DNA from: Scilla litardierei
Taxonomy: Eukaryota; Streptophyta; Magnoliopsida; Asparagales; Asparagaceae
Assembly (NCBI GenBank): GCA_030789695.1
Contig: CM061142.1
Location: 569,709,281 to 569,773,280 of the forward strand
Length of the DNA: 64,000 nucleotides
Direction of reading: 5' to 3'
Translations under genes and position numbers: made by a program
Part shown: piece by piece, positions 12,268-22,333 of the stretch
How the letters are laid out: every line of letters begins with the position of its first letter
How positions within the stretch are numbered: position 1 is the stretch's first letter
The notes under the pieces: generated by a model
Seen by the model: only the letters and a program-made list of their open reading frames with translations
Told to the model about the DNA's origin: nothing
Database searches by the model: none

Positions 12268-15200
12268 CTATATCTCGGATTCACCCATAATCCCCAATTC
12301 TCGACGTAACCGCACAAAGGAGTCCTCCTTTAGGGGTTTCGTGAAAATATCGGCGATTTGCTTTTGGGTTTCAACGTACACTAAAATGATGTCCTTTTTA
12401 GCAACATGATCATCTAAAAAGTGGTGTCGGACATCTATGTGTTTTGAACGGGAATGGTGTACCGGGTTCTTGGAAAGACATATTGCACTTTGGTTGTCAA
12501 CCATGATAGGACAAGTATCACAGTTTATACCAAAGTCTTTAAGTGTGTGTCTCATCCAAAGAACTTGAGCACACGCGGCACCGGCGGCAATGTATTCCGC
12601 CTCGGTGGTTGAAAGCGATACGGAATTTTGCTTCTTGGAAAACCAAGAGACAAGGGAATTTCCTATAAAATGGCAAGTGCCACTAGTACTTTTCCTGTCG
12701 GATTTGCATCCCGCATAATCGGCATCACTATATGAGATTAACTCATATGTGCTAGATTTTGGATATAGTAATCCAAAATCAAGTGTATAACTTAGATAAC
12801 GGAAAATACGTTTTACCGCTACTAAGTGAGACTTCTTAGGTTGAGACTGATAACGAGCACATACGCATACGACAAACATAATATCGGGCCTACTTACGGT
12901 AAGATAAAGTAAACTACCTATCATACCTCGATATAGACGAATGTCTACATCCTTACTGCCCGTATCCTTATCAAGATGCGTAGTCGTGCTCATTGGAGTC
13001 TTTTTCCCGGAGGCACTCTCCATTCCAAATCGCTTTAGCAACTCCACCGTGTACTTCGTTTGGTGGATGAATATTGCATCATCCATTTGGCGAATTTGGA
13101 GACCTAAGAAATACTTGAGCTCACCCATGTGGCTCATCTCAAATTGTTCCTTCATCACATTAGAAAACTCTTCGCAAAGAGCAAAGTTAGTAGCACCGAA
13201 AATGATATCATCAACATATATTTGAACTAAAATTATATCATTATTCGAATGCTTAACAAAAAGTGTAGAATCGGCTTCTCCCATTTTAAAATTCAAATCC
13301 AAAAGAAAATTCTTTAGGCGATCATACCAAGCTCGAGGAGCTTGTCTCAAGCCGTAAAGTGCTTTCTTTAGTTTAAAAACATGATTTGGAAATTTTTCAT
13401 TAATAAAACCCGGAGGTTGAGAAACGTAAACTTCCTCAACAACATCTCCATTTAAAAACGCACTTTTAACATCCATTTGAAATAATTTAAAATCCTTATG
13501 GCATGCAAAAGACAATAATAATCTAATTGATTCTAATCTAGCTACCGGAGCGAAGGATTCTTCGAAATCAATACCTTTCTCTTGACGGTAGCCTTGAGCA
13601 ACTAACCGAGCTTTGTTCCGGACGACGACTTGGTTTTCGTCGGTTTTGTTCTTGAAGATCCACTTTGTCCCTATGACGGTGTGGTTCTTCGATGGCAATG
13701 GAACAAGCTCCCAAACTTCATTCCTCTCGAATTGAATGAGTTCCTCCTCCATGGCTAAGATCCAAGCGCTATCTTCGCATGCTTCATTAACATTCTTTGG
13801 CTCTATCGAGGAGGCAAAGGCACAATGAGCGAAGTAGTTCACTTGCGATCTCGTCTTGACACTATCATGGATATTGCCAATGACTTGCTCATGAGGATGG
13901 TCACGAACGGTATGAAGACGTTTAGGAATACCTTGATCACTAGGAACATTCTCAACAACTTCATTAGACGGGTTAGTCTCAATAGAATCAATAGAATCAT
14001 TAGAGTTAGAATTACCAATTGAATCACATAAGGCATCCATAGAGTCATCATCATTAGTAATTCTAGTTGGAACAAATCCTTCATTAAATGACACATGAAG
14101 CGACTCCTCGATCGTTGAGGTCCGTTTGTTGAATATCCGGTAGGCTTTGCTACGTGAAGAATATCCAACAAAAATCCCCTCATCGGATCTTGGATCGAAT
14201 TTGTCCAAACTACCATACATGTTGTTAATAAAACATTTCGAACCAAAAACACGAAAATGTTTAACTTGAGGCAACCTACCAAACAACAATTCATAACAAG
14301 TTTGTTTAGTGCCGGGCCTCAAAAGTCTATTAAACACATAGCAAGCGGTGTGTACCGCTTCCGCCCAAAATTGATGGCCAAGTTGGCTATCATCAAGCAT
14401 AGTGCGAGCACACTCCACTAGCGTCCTATTCTTTCTCTCAACAACACCATTTTGAGGAGGTGCACGAGGGAATGAAAAGGTGTGTGTAATACCAACTTCA
14501 TCACAAAATGTCTCAAACGACTCATTCTCAAATTCACCTCCATGATCACTACGAATAGTGACAATGGTGGTTCCTAAGAGATTTTGTACTTTCTTAACAA
14601 AAATTATGAAGTTTTCAAAAGCTTCATTTTTATTACACAATGAAAATACCGAAGTAAACCTAGAAAAGTCATCAACGATGACAGGTCCATATCTAGCATT
14701 ACCTAATGAAGCAACTCTAGTTGGCCCAAATAAATCTAGATGTAATAGCTCTAGAGGCCGCTTAGAAGAAATGCTTTTCTTAGGTTTAAATGAAGATTTT
14801 GGAAGCTTGCCTCGTTGACACGAGTCACAAAAGATTTTCTTTTGAAAGACAAGCTTAGGGAAGCCTATAATAGAATTTAACTTGGAAAGCTTAAAAAGTG
14901 TACCAAAGTTCACATGACCAAAACGTCGAAGCCATAAGTGTTGTTCACTTGTGTTGGCAATAAGACATTGTTCATGTGATCTTGGAAGATCTAGGATATA
15001 TATATCCTTATGGCATGTGCCAGAAAACAATAATTCATTATTATCTTTTCTTAAAATATGGCACATTCCTTTCGCAAAGTTAACTTTGTAACCTTTGTCA
15101 CAAAGTTGACTTATTGAAATAAGATTGTGGTTTAATCCTTTAACAAGGTAAACATCACATATAATGGGTTTAGAAGGATTACCCACTTTACCAACACCTA

Positions 15201-15381
15201 TGATGGTTCCGCTCTCGTTGCCTCCAAATACGACGCGGTTTCCATTTGCAATGGGAACCACTCCGGAGAGCAATTGAGCGTCACCCGTCATGTGTTTTGA
15301 ACACCCGCTATCGAGTATCCAATTCCCTTTGGAGCTAAATTTAAATTTGTTGCTCCTTTTCTTTTTCTTTTCCTTGAGTAC
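12268..15381 (-). CDS. pol: Sirevirus-1 pol polyprotein (PR-INT-RT-RH)
   Basis: An uninterrupted copia-type pol frame of about 1037 codons, preceded directly by TAG; the first ATG is at 15291. Domain order: aspartic protease ([11 protein letters not shown] just around that ATG), the GAG-pre-integrase zinc region ([19 protein letters not shown]), integrase with D-D-E residues ([29 protein letters not shown]), reverse transcriptase ([30 protein letters not shown]) and RNase H ([33 protein letters not shown]). It ends LGIMGESEI. All key catalytic motifs are present, so this pol could be functional, although gag in the same element has a nonsense codon and is interrupted. The integrase-before-RT order defines Ty1/copia. 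Confidence 0.95.
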   Translation of the reverse strand, partial: VLKEKKKKRSNKFKFSSKGNWILDSGCSKHMTGDAQLLSGVVPIANGNRVVFGGNESGTIIGVGKVGNPSKPIICDVYLVKGLNHNLISISQLCDKGYKVNFAKGMCHILRKDNNELLFSGTCHKDIYILDLPRSHEQCLIANTSEQHLWLRRFGHVNFGTLFKLSKLNSIIGFPKLVFQKKIFCDSCQRGKLPKSSFKPKKSISSKRPLELLHLDLFGPTRVASLGNARYGPVIVDDFSRFTSVFSLCNKNEAFENFIIFVKKVQNLLGTTIVTIRSDHGGEFENESFETFCDEVGITHTFSFPRAPPQNGVVERKNRTLVECARTMLDDSQLGHQFWAEAVHTACYVFNRLLRPGTKQTCYELLFGRLPQVKHFRVFGSKCFINNMYGSLDKFDPRSDEGIFVGYSSRSKAYRIFNKRTSTIEESLHVSFNEGFVPTRITNDDDSMDALCDSIGNSNSNDSIDSIETNPSNEVVENVPSDQGIPKRLHTVRDHPHEQVIGNIHDSVKTRSQVNYFAHCAFASSIEPKNVNEACEDSAWILAMEEELIQFERNEVWELVPLPSKNHTVIGTKWIFKNKTDENQVVVRNKARLVAQGYRQEKGIDFEESFAPVARLESIRLLLSFACHKDFKLFQMDVKSAFLNGDVVEEVYVSQPPGFINEKFPNHVFKLKKALYGLRQAPRAWYDRLKNFLLDLNFKMGEADSTLFVKHSNNDIILVQIYVDDIIFGATNFALCEEFSNVMKEQFEMSHMGELKYFLGLQIRQMDDAIFIHQTKYTVELLKRFGMESASGKKTPMSTTTHLDKDTGSKDVDIRLYRGMIGSLLYLTVSRPDIMFVVCVCARYQSQPKKSHLVAVKRIFRYLSYTLDFGLLYPKSSTYELISYSDADYAGCKSDRKSTSGTCHFIGNSLVSWFSKKQNSVSLSTTEAEYIAAGAACAQVLWMRHTLKDFGINCDTCPIMVDNQSAICLSKNPVHHSRSKHIDVRHHFLDDHVAKKDIILVYVETQKQIADIFTKPLKEDSFVRLRRELGIMGESEI

Positions 15382-15434
15382 CTAAAGATAGAAAATTTCA
15401 TATCATGGTACCCAAGGTCATTGGGTCCAAAAGA
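15382..15434 (-). other. Sirevirus-1 gag-pol junction
   Basis: gag stops at TAA (15437-15435) shortly after the WTWLPK motif, and pol opens in another frame right after TAG at 15382-15384. Sirevirus-2 has the same arrangement (gag stop 41907-41905, TAG before 41846). In Sirevirus-1 a GT...AG segment, 15440-15382 (59 bp), would join gag to pol in frame if spliced. In Sirevirus-2 the donor is GC and the frame does not fit, so splicing is not established; frameshifting is an alternative. Confidence 0.45.
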
Positions 15435-16370
15435 TTAGACCTTTGGAAGCCAAGTCCAATTGGACTTAGACTTCCCTACATAATTTCTACTATGCACAAC
15501 ATCCGAAAAATAAGCATTCATATGCACTTGTTTTTCATCCATGCTTGTGTCCTTTGGGCTCCAAATAGTGAAAATCTTGGGAGCCCTCATCCTATTGGGT
15601 GCATGCATGCGTTGTTGGTTTCTACGTGATGCATGTCGTGGATATGCATAAGGAACATGATGGAATGGTGCATGTGGATAATTATTCATATGATGTTGTG
15701 GGTGAACATATGCATGTGAGGGAACACGTGCGTGAGGGTGTCTCACATGGTGTGCACGTGCCCGAGAATGTGTTGCATAAAAATCATCATATGTGTGAGC
15801 CGGTGGAGTAGGACGTGTGTTCCTACGTGGCATAGTATTGGTGTACATATAAGCATGCCCCTTCTTTGGAGGTCCACCCAAAGTGGGTTTCTTTCCGAAA
15901 GAGGGTGTGGACGAGGTGGAAGCACCATTGGTAGAAGAACTACCAATAGAGTGTTTGCTACCACTCGTTGAGTCACCGGAAGTTGGCCTAACAAAAGTAG
16001 TGGCCGATTTGGATGAACATCCCATCGTATACCCCAAGCCAATGTGGTGATTGGCCGGAAGTAAGTCACTTAGGATTTTATCCAAATGGTCCTTACCCTT
16101 ATTGAATTTATTAATTCGGCCTAATGTGTTCTCATATTTCTCGGTGAGAGAACGCATAGAAGTATCCAAGTTGGATACTTGCGATGTGAGCACATAAACA
16201 CGAGATTTAAGATTCTCATTCTCAATACTCAAAGTCGAGTTTTGAGAAATCAAATCCGCTATCTTGTGATCCTCCGGATCTTCAATGCTAACATGTTCAA
16301 GTTTAGATTTGAGATTAACAATCTCATTTCTTAACTCTTCAACAACGGTGTCGTTGTTGGTGATGATAGT
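15435..16370 (-). pseudogene. gag: Sirevirus-1 gag, C-terminal part
   Basis: This is the C-terminal third of gag, cut from its N-terminal part by the Athila-like insertion at the ATAGT duplication. A coiled-coil-like heptad region (EELRNEIVNLKSKL, SIENENLKSRVYVLTSQ) is followed by a Ser/Thr/Gly-rich segment and a His-rich, low-complexity segment (residues coded by about 15800-15600). It ends WTWLPKV with TAA at 15437-15435. The frame continues smoothly from the part at 28288-29601 when one copy of the duplication is counted. It is not expressible as one protein now. Confidence 0.85.
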
Positions 16371-16664
16371 TGATCACTCCTTATTTTACACCCTTTTTCC
16401 GCATATTTGCATGCCATTTAGATCGCCCAAATCATGTTTTTCACGATATATCGACGATATTGCGATGCTTTTCACGATTTGTTGTTTTTGTCGCATTTCA
16501 GGTGATTTGGCGCGATTTGGAGTGATCTCGAGATGCGCTTACTCTAGACGGTCACCAACGACCTCCCCGAGGGGTATTTTGCTGCTGGAGAGGAGCGGAA
16601 GAAGAACGGACGTCGCAGGAGCGACGAGGAGGCCAATACAAGCAGATTGGGCATTTTTGTGTCC

Positions 16665-17046
16665 CACTCGGCCGAGTGGAGGAGCCACTCGGCCGACCAG
16701 CGAGACACTGCTCGGCCGACCAGAACAGACACGATTTATGTGTGCACTCGGCCGAGCACCGAAGACCACATCGGCCGAGTGACGACATCGCGTCCGCCCG
16801 AGTGGCGCCCAGACGAAGCCCCTCCAAAACATCCAAGTTACTGTTTTTCGGCTGCCTGAACTTCAGAAGACCCACTCGGCCGAGTGGTTAATCCCGTCCG
16901 CCCGAGTACTATGAAGTCATCGGCCGAGTGACGACAACTCACTCGGCCGAGCCGCCCCCGAAGTAGAGACCCTTGAAGGCCCCGACTTACTGGAAAATTA
17001 CAGGGTTTCTCACTCGGCCGAGCGACTTTTGTCACTCGGCCGAGTG
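16665..17046. repeat. ACTCGGCCGAGT palindrome array (5' LTR)
   Basis: About a dozen perfect or one-arm-degenerate copies of the 14-bp palindrome CACTCGGCCGAGTG are irregularly spaced, with half-sites (CGTCCGCCCGAGT) among them. The array ends about 85 bp upstream of the TATA-like box. Repeated in the 3' LTR at 26759-27140. Confidence 0.93.
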
Positions 17047-17527
17047 CGATGCGCTGCCTGTAGCGAAAACTGCGGAAAACAGGCTGTGCAGGGGTATTTT
17101 GGTCACGATTTTTGGACGATTTTGGGGGCTATTTAAACCCTGTTTTTATCCTAGTTTAGAGAGGCTCTCTCTTAGATTTTTTGCAGCTTTTTAGATTAGT
17201 TTTTTTAGCTTTATTCTTGTGATTGGAGAGGAGACAAAGATTGGAATTTTGTTGGATTCAATTGAAGAACTCCATTGGTTTGCATCTCTTTTCCTTAAAA
17301 ATTCTATTTTTATTGCTTATCTCAATATTGTGATGAATTCCATTGCTTATTTCAACGATTATTTTTGTGATCTTGCTATGATTTGTGAGTAGTCTCCACG
17401 TCTTGGGGCGTGGGGATGAACCCTACAAGCCCATCTTCATATTTGTGATGAATTGGTAGAAATTGTGCTAGAATTGCTATTAGGGATTGGATTGGGATCA
17501 ATTTACTACGGATGGCTAGGTATTCAT

Positions 17528-17830
17528 ATCAATTGGGATTTGCAAGAGATTGGATCCCAATTTGATAGGAAACCCTAGAAATCCGAATTGGGTTGGAGTT
17601 GGATTTTCGAAGTATCGGTTTGCAAGAGATTGGACCGATACTAGGATTTCCGGTTGCAATTCCATGCCTATACTCGTTTGCAAGAGATTGGACGGGTAGG
17701 AACTATCCCAATCTAGGTCGTGGACCGAGTTTGCAAGAGATTGGGCTCGGTGCGCGATTGGACGATGATGTCGATCCTAATGCTAGCTTTCCTAGGCTAG
17801 GGTTTGCAAGAGATTGGACCCAAACCTAGG
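17528..17830 (+). repeat. Five hairpins with an invariant 14-nt loop (5' LTR)
   Basis: Five copies of TTGCAAGAGATTGG are each enclosed by different, mutually complementary arms: 17528-17566 (TTGGGAT/ATCCCAA core), 17611-17642 (AGTATCGGT/ACCGATACT, 9 bp perfect), 17668-17700 (ACTCGT/ACGGGT, one G-U), 17724-17751 (ACCGAGT/GCTCGGT, one G-U) and 17791-17830 (CCTAGGCTAGGGT/ACCCAAACCTAGG, two mismatches). They lie downstream of the TATA-like box, so they should be in the RNA leader. A conserved loop with co-varying stems implies selection on RNA (or cruciform) structure. Confidence 0.85.
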
Positions 17831-18193
17831 ATAGCTATAGACCGGCAACAGCGCGAGAGCGTGAGCTTGGTTCTACATTCAGTTGCAACTAGTTCATCCA
17901 AATTCTCATTCAAGCAATTTTGATACCGATAAACCGCATTTATGAGATACGATGAGTAGCGGGGATTCCCCATTCCCTAGACGTTCTTTATTTGATTTGA
18001 TATTTCCGCATTTTGTCTGACGATTGTGACAGGATCGCCAAAGGCAAATTTCTCTCTTAAATAGCCAGGTTGATTGGAACAAGCACGATCATTCGTCCTC
18101 CCTGTGTTCGATATCCCGCTTGCTGCTACATCGTGCACTTGTGGTAAAACTACAACCGTTCTTTGGGTGTATACTCGGGACCGATCAAGTTTT

Positions 18194-18210
18194 TGGCGCC
18201 GTTGCCGGGG
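18194..18210 (+). other. Athila-like primer-binding site (tRNA-Asp)
   Basis: TGGCGCCGTTGCCGGGG lies 6 bp after the LTR and is complementary to the 3' end of plant tRNA-Asp, the primer known for Athila-type elements. Confidence 0.9.
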
Positions 18211-18353
18211 AGGCGATTGCGTTTGATTCTTTCTCACCCTAGCTATTTCTTTCCTTTTTTATTAATTATTATCATCATTATTTTTATTTCTTATTTCTTA
18301 CCTAACCCTTCCACGGTACTAATCATCTCTTTGAAACTCTGTTTTTCCTGTGC

Positions 18354-21122
18354 ATGTACACGAGATCTACGGCGGACCCTGAAGCTTTATTATTTGATCC
18401 CGAGATCGAACGTACCGCGCGGAGACTTAGAGCGGAAAGAAGACAAAATCCGGAAGGGCGGTTTATGACCAACCCGGAAACCCCTGAACAATTGGCGGCA
18501 AGGATGACAAGGCTAATTTCTATTCGCGATAGGCTTCGGCCTAAGACTTCTTCTACTACCTCATCCATTGCCATGCCGGAGTTGGTGGCCGATAAGAACT
18601 TCGAGCTAAAGACTGGATTGGTGGTTTTGATGCAACAAGACCCATTTCATGGGAACGCCCATGAGAACCCCCACTACCACATCCAATTATTCTTGTCGAA
18701 GTGCGCCACATTTCAGATGCCGGGGGTCTCCATCGATGCCATCAGACTGCGTCTCTTCCCCTTCACGCTAAAGGACAAGGCACTATACTGGTTGAGGACG
18801 CAAGCTGAGGGTGTCTTCACCACTTGGGACGAGTTGGCGAGTGCATTTATTGATAAGTTCTATCCGCCATCCAAGACGGTGAAGATCCGGAGCGCTCTCA
18901 TGTCCTTCAAGCAAGGACCACAGGAGACGCTCTATGAGGCTTGGGAGCATTTTAAGGATTTGCAGCATCAATGCCCGCACAACAGCATAGAAGATTGGGA
19001 GCTAGTTCATAGCTTCTACAACGGTCTCCAACCGGGGACCAAACAAATTATTGATGCCGCGGCAAATGGTGCTATCTTGTCAAAGACTCCCGAGGAAGCT
19101 ACGGCCCTAATTGAGGAGATGGCCTCAAATAATCAACAATGGGGCGATGAGTGAGGACACTCTACGTCCTCCTTGAAGCCGACTAGTATCTATGAGGCGA
19201 AGGCCGTAGCGGAGCTTACGAGCAAATTTGATTCTCTCCACAAGGTAGTGGAGAGATTGGAGAAGTTTATCACGGAGCCCCAAGGAGCCCCTTCTACCTC
19301 CGCTCCAACGAACCAAATGTGTGATTGGCAAGACCAATCTCAAGCCATGTATGTGGGAGGAGAGCAAGGAGAAGGATCCTTGGAGCAAGTACAATATGTT
19401 GCGGGGAACCAAGGATATTGGGCCAATCCGGCCGCAAGAAATCATCCCGGATTCTCCTACGCCAACAATGAAGGAGCTTTGAACCCGCCACAACCACCAC
19501 CTCATCAAGCGCGACCACCACCACCCCAACAACAAAACTATCCACCGAGGGGGCCTATTCAACAAAATTTTCAACCGAAGCAACAAGTTCCACCATATAG
19601 GCCGCCCGGATACAACCAAGGGTGGAGGAATCAAAATCAAAACCCTCCTCAAGCTCAACAACGATCCGACTTCGAAGCTAGAGTGGAGGCGTTCATGGTC
19701 GAGCAAAATAAGGTAAATGCTACTTTGAAGGCGGGGCAAGACTCTCTTAATACAGTTGTGGCTCAAATATCGGAGCAATTAGTGTTGCTAAATCGGAACA
19801 CTCAACGATTGCCGGCGTAACCCGAGCAAAACCCACGGAGCAACACCGGCCACATCAATGCCGTAGTTGCCGTTACTACTAGAGGCGGAAAGGATACCAC
19901 CCCCGCCATGATCCCTACCGAGGAGCCCGTGGAGGAAAGTTCGGAGCCGATTGAGCCGGTAGTTGAAGTTGATAAGGAGAAGGAGCCACAAGACAAGGAG
20001 AAATCTAGAGCGGAACAATTGATTGAGGAAAGGCGCTTCATGCCACCGGTCCCATTCCCCCAAAGACTAGCGAGAGCGAAAATGGAGAAAAGGCTAGCGA
20101 AGTTTCTCGAGTATCTAAGAGGAGTTAGCCTCAATATTCCCTTCCTCGACGCCATCGTGGAGATCCCCACATATGCTAAATTCTTGAAGGACTTGATTTC
20201 GGGGAGAAAGAGGAAGGAGAAGATCATGCTAGCCGAGGAGGGGTCTTGGTTTACTAAGAGAGAAAAAGAGCCGGCCAAATTCAAAGATCCGGGGAGTTTT
20301 CGGATTCCTTGCACCTTGGGCGGCGTCCCTCTTCAAAAGGCGTTGGTTGATCTAGGGGCTAGTGTGAGCCTCATGCCTCTCTCCATGTTCTTAAGGCTAA
20401 ACACCGGGACGAAGTTGAAACCTACCGACATGCGCATTCAATTGGCCGACGGGCGAATAACAAGGCCGGTGGGGATCGCCGAAGACATACCGCTACAAGT
20501 CCCGGGTGGAATATGCTTACCATGTGACTTCGTGATCATGGACGTTAAGGAGGAGGGAGATACTTCATTGATACTTGGACGCCCGTTCCTCGCCACCGCC
20601 GGAGTAATTGTTGACGTGCGTGAAGGTACCCTAACTTTAAACGTCGGCAACATCGAGGTGGAGCTCCACATTCCTAAGGCTATGAAGCACATGCCTTACC
20701 ACGAGGAACTTGACTACATGGACCTCCTTGATGAGGTGATAGAGGAGGCGATCCCCCACTCAATTGGCGCTCTTTTTGATGAAGATTTAGAGGAAGGCCC
20801 GGATTTAGGCCAAGATGAGAAGATAGACGATTCCCCCAACTTCTCCGCTGAAGATGATGAAGGCGACGCTGATGTCGCAAGGATTCGAGAGCTTTGCAAG
20901 CTCTCGAAATTGGAGTCTCCAAAGAAAGCTCCTCCGCCACGGAGATCGGCGTCACCGGTTAAGCCGTTGACCGGAGCAAATGCTAGCTTGGGGGAGCCTC
21001 CCCCCAACACTATTCGAGACGAGAGACCACCGAGGGAGAACACGCCGCCACGTCCAAATCCAAGTGCGCTCCCCGGAAAGTTTGATGGGTGCATCTCATA
21101 TGCACCAAACATCCCGCATTGA
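18354..21122 (+). pseudogene. gag-pro: Athila-like gag-protease with two in-frame stops
   Basis: One reading frame runs from the ATG at 18354 to TGA at 21120-21122, broken only by TGA at 19152-19154 and TAA at 19818-19820. The first block carries the retrotransposon gag domain (FTLKDKALYWLRTQAEG, FIDKFYPPSKTVKIRSAL, ETLYEAWEHFKDL). The second is Gln/Pro-rich linker. The third holds the aspartic protease (KALVDLGASVSLMPLSMF, CDFVIMDVKEEGDTSLILGR) and an acidic tail ending SYAPNIPH. Both stops could arise by C-to-T change (CGA, CAA), as expected of methylated DNA. No RT follows. The capsid and protease would have to come from a relative for mobility. Confidence 0.9.
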
Positions 21123-22333
21123 TTGAAAATTATAGGGGGTCGAGCTCACGACCTTAAACGAGCACTTGTCGGGAGGCAACCCGACGGTTTTTGCTTCATT
21201 TTTACTTTTTCTTTATTTTTGTTTTAGAAATTTTTAGTGTTTCGAGTCATTCGCCCAAAATTTTTGTGATAACGGGTCCTATTTTTCTTGACAGGAGAGG
21301 AGATAGGTAGATCCATCATGAGGAGGATGAACGAGACGACGAGGAGCGCCCCAAGAAGGTGCTCGACGCTTAGGAGGAAGATGGAATCGACTGGAGGAAG
21401 AAAGACGGAGTTTAGAGCGCAAACGAAGACAAACAGCAGAACACAAGGCTCACTCGGCCGAGTATACTAGTCACTCGGCCGAGTACACAAGTTCGTCCGG
21501 CCGAGCCGCTCACGAACGAGGGAAGTCTGCTGTACCCAACTCTCTGTTTATTTTCCTGATTTCAATATAACTTCTACTCGTCCGAGTATATATTTTCACT
21601 TGGCCGAGGAAAACGGATACCATCCTAGGGTGAGTCTTGCCGAGTAGCTTGAGTCACTCGGCCGAATGGACTTACTCCACTCGGCCGAGGCTGGCAAAGC
21701 CACTCGGCCGAAGCGATAGCGGGGAGGAAATTTTCATTAATCCCACTCGGCCGAGTGACCTAGTCACTCGGCCGAGTCGTAACTTTTATTATATAAGGGC
21801 CGAGGGGGGGCGCATTTTTCGAAATCGCAAAACCCCCAACCACCCGCGCCCCTTCAGCTCCCCTCGCCCGCTCGCATCCCTCACTCACCCGACCGCCATC
21901 GCCGCGCCGCCGCTCAGCCCGCCACCGCCGGCCGACCACCGCCGCGACTCGCCCGAGTCGCCGCCGGCGGCAGCCTCTCCGGTCACCTCCGGTATCACTC
22001 GTATCGCCTTTTTCTCCTCTTTTTGTGTGTTTTACGAGGATCCATGTGTTAAACGCCCCCTAACCCAAATCAATTCCTATATCTATCTATTATACCCCTA
22101 ATACTCCATACATTTTGAATATTACCCGCTGATATCGCCGTTTCATGCGCAGGTTGCTTTTTGGAGCTTAGGGGAGCCCAGGGGAGCTTCTACGGGCTGA
22201 TCTGGACTTCGCGGAGGCGCTGACTTCGCACGCTTCCACTGCTTAGCACTCACGGCATGTCGGGGTACACTCTTTCCATTATTTTTGCACACGCCATACT
22301 TTTCACGTTTTTCGGCGCGCGCTCGGGGCCGAT
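21123..22333 (+). promoter_or_regulatory. Array plus candidate internal promoter of the Athila accessory ORF
   Basis: After the post-pol motif (about 21174) comes a second ACTCGGCCGAGT array (21451-21777), then TATATAA at 21790-21796, then a CT/GC-rich stretch like a plant 5' UTR. A possible GT-AG leader intron (21992-22152) precedes the ATG at 22334. Array, TATA box and leader repeat the LTR layout, so a separate promoter for the accessory ORF is likely but untested. Some pol-derived spacer may remain at 21180-21440; nothing coding was recognised there. Confidence 0.6.
21451..21777. repeat. ACTCGGCCGAGT palindrome array (internal)
   Basis: Eight or more copies or close variants of CACTCGGCCGAGTG, the same motif as in the LTRs but with different spacers. 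The last copy ends 12 bp before a TATATAA box. Confidence 0.92.

Larger units (their letters stand above)
16371..18187 (+). repeat. Athila-like 5' LTR
   Basis: 1,817 bp, TGATCACTCC...GGACCGATCA. Order: U3 with the ACTCGGCCGAGT array (16665-17046), a TATA-like TATTTAAA at 17130-17137, then a transcribed part containing five hairpins (17528-17830). Confidence 0.95.

Noticed and set aside
16539..16891. Short frames repeated at 26528-26985 within the Athila LTR
   Set aside because: They are built from the CACTCGGCCGAGTG palindromes and lie in U3; duplicated because the LTR is duplicated.
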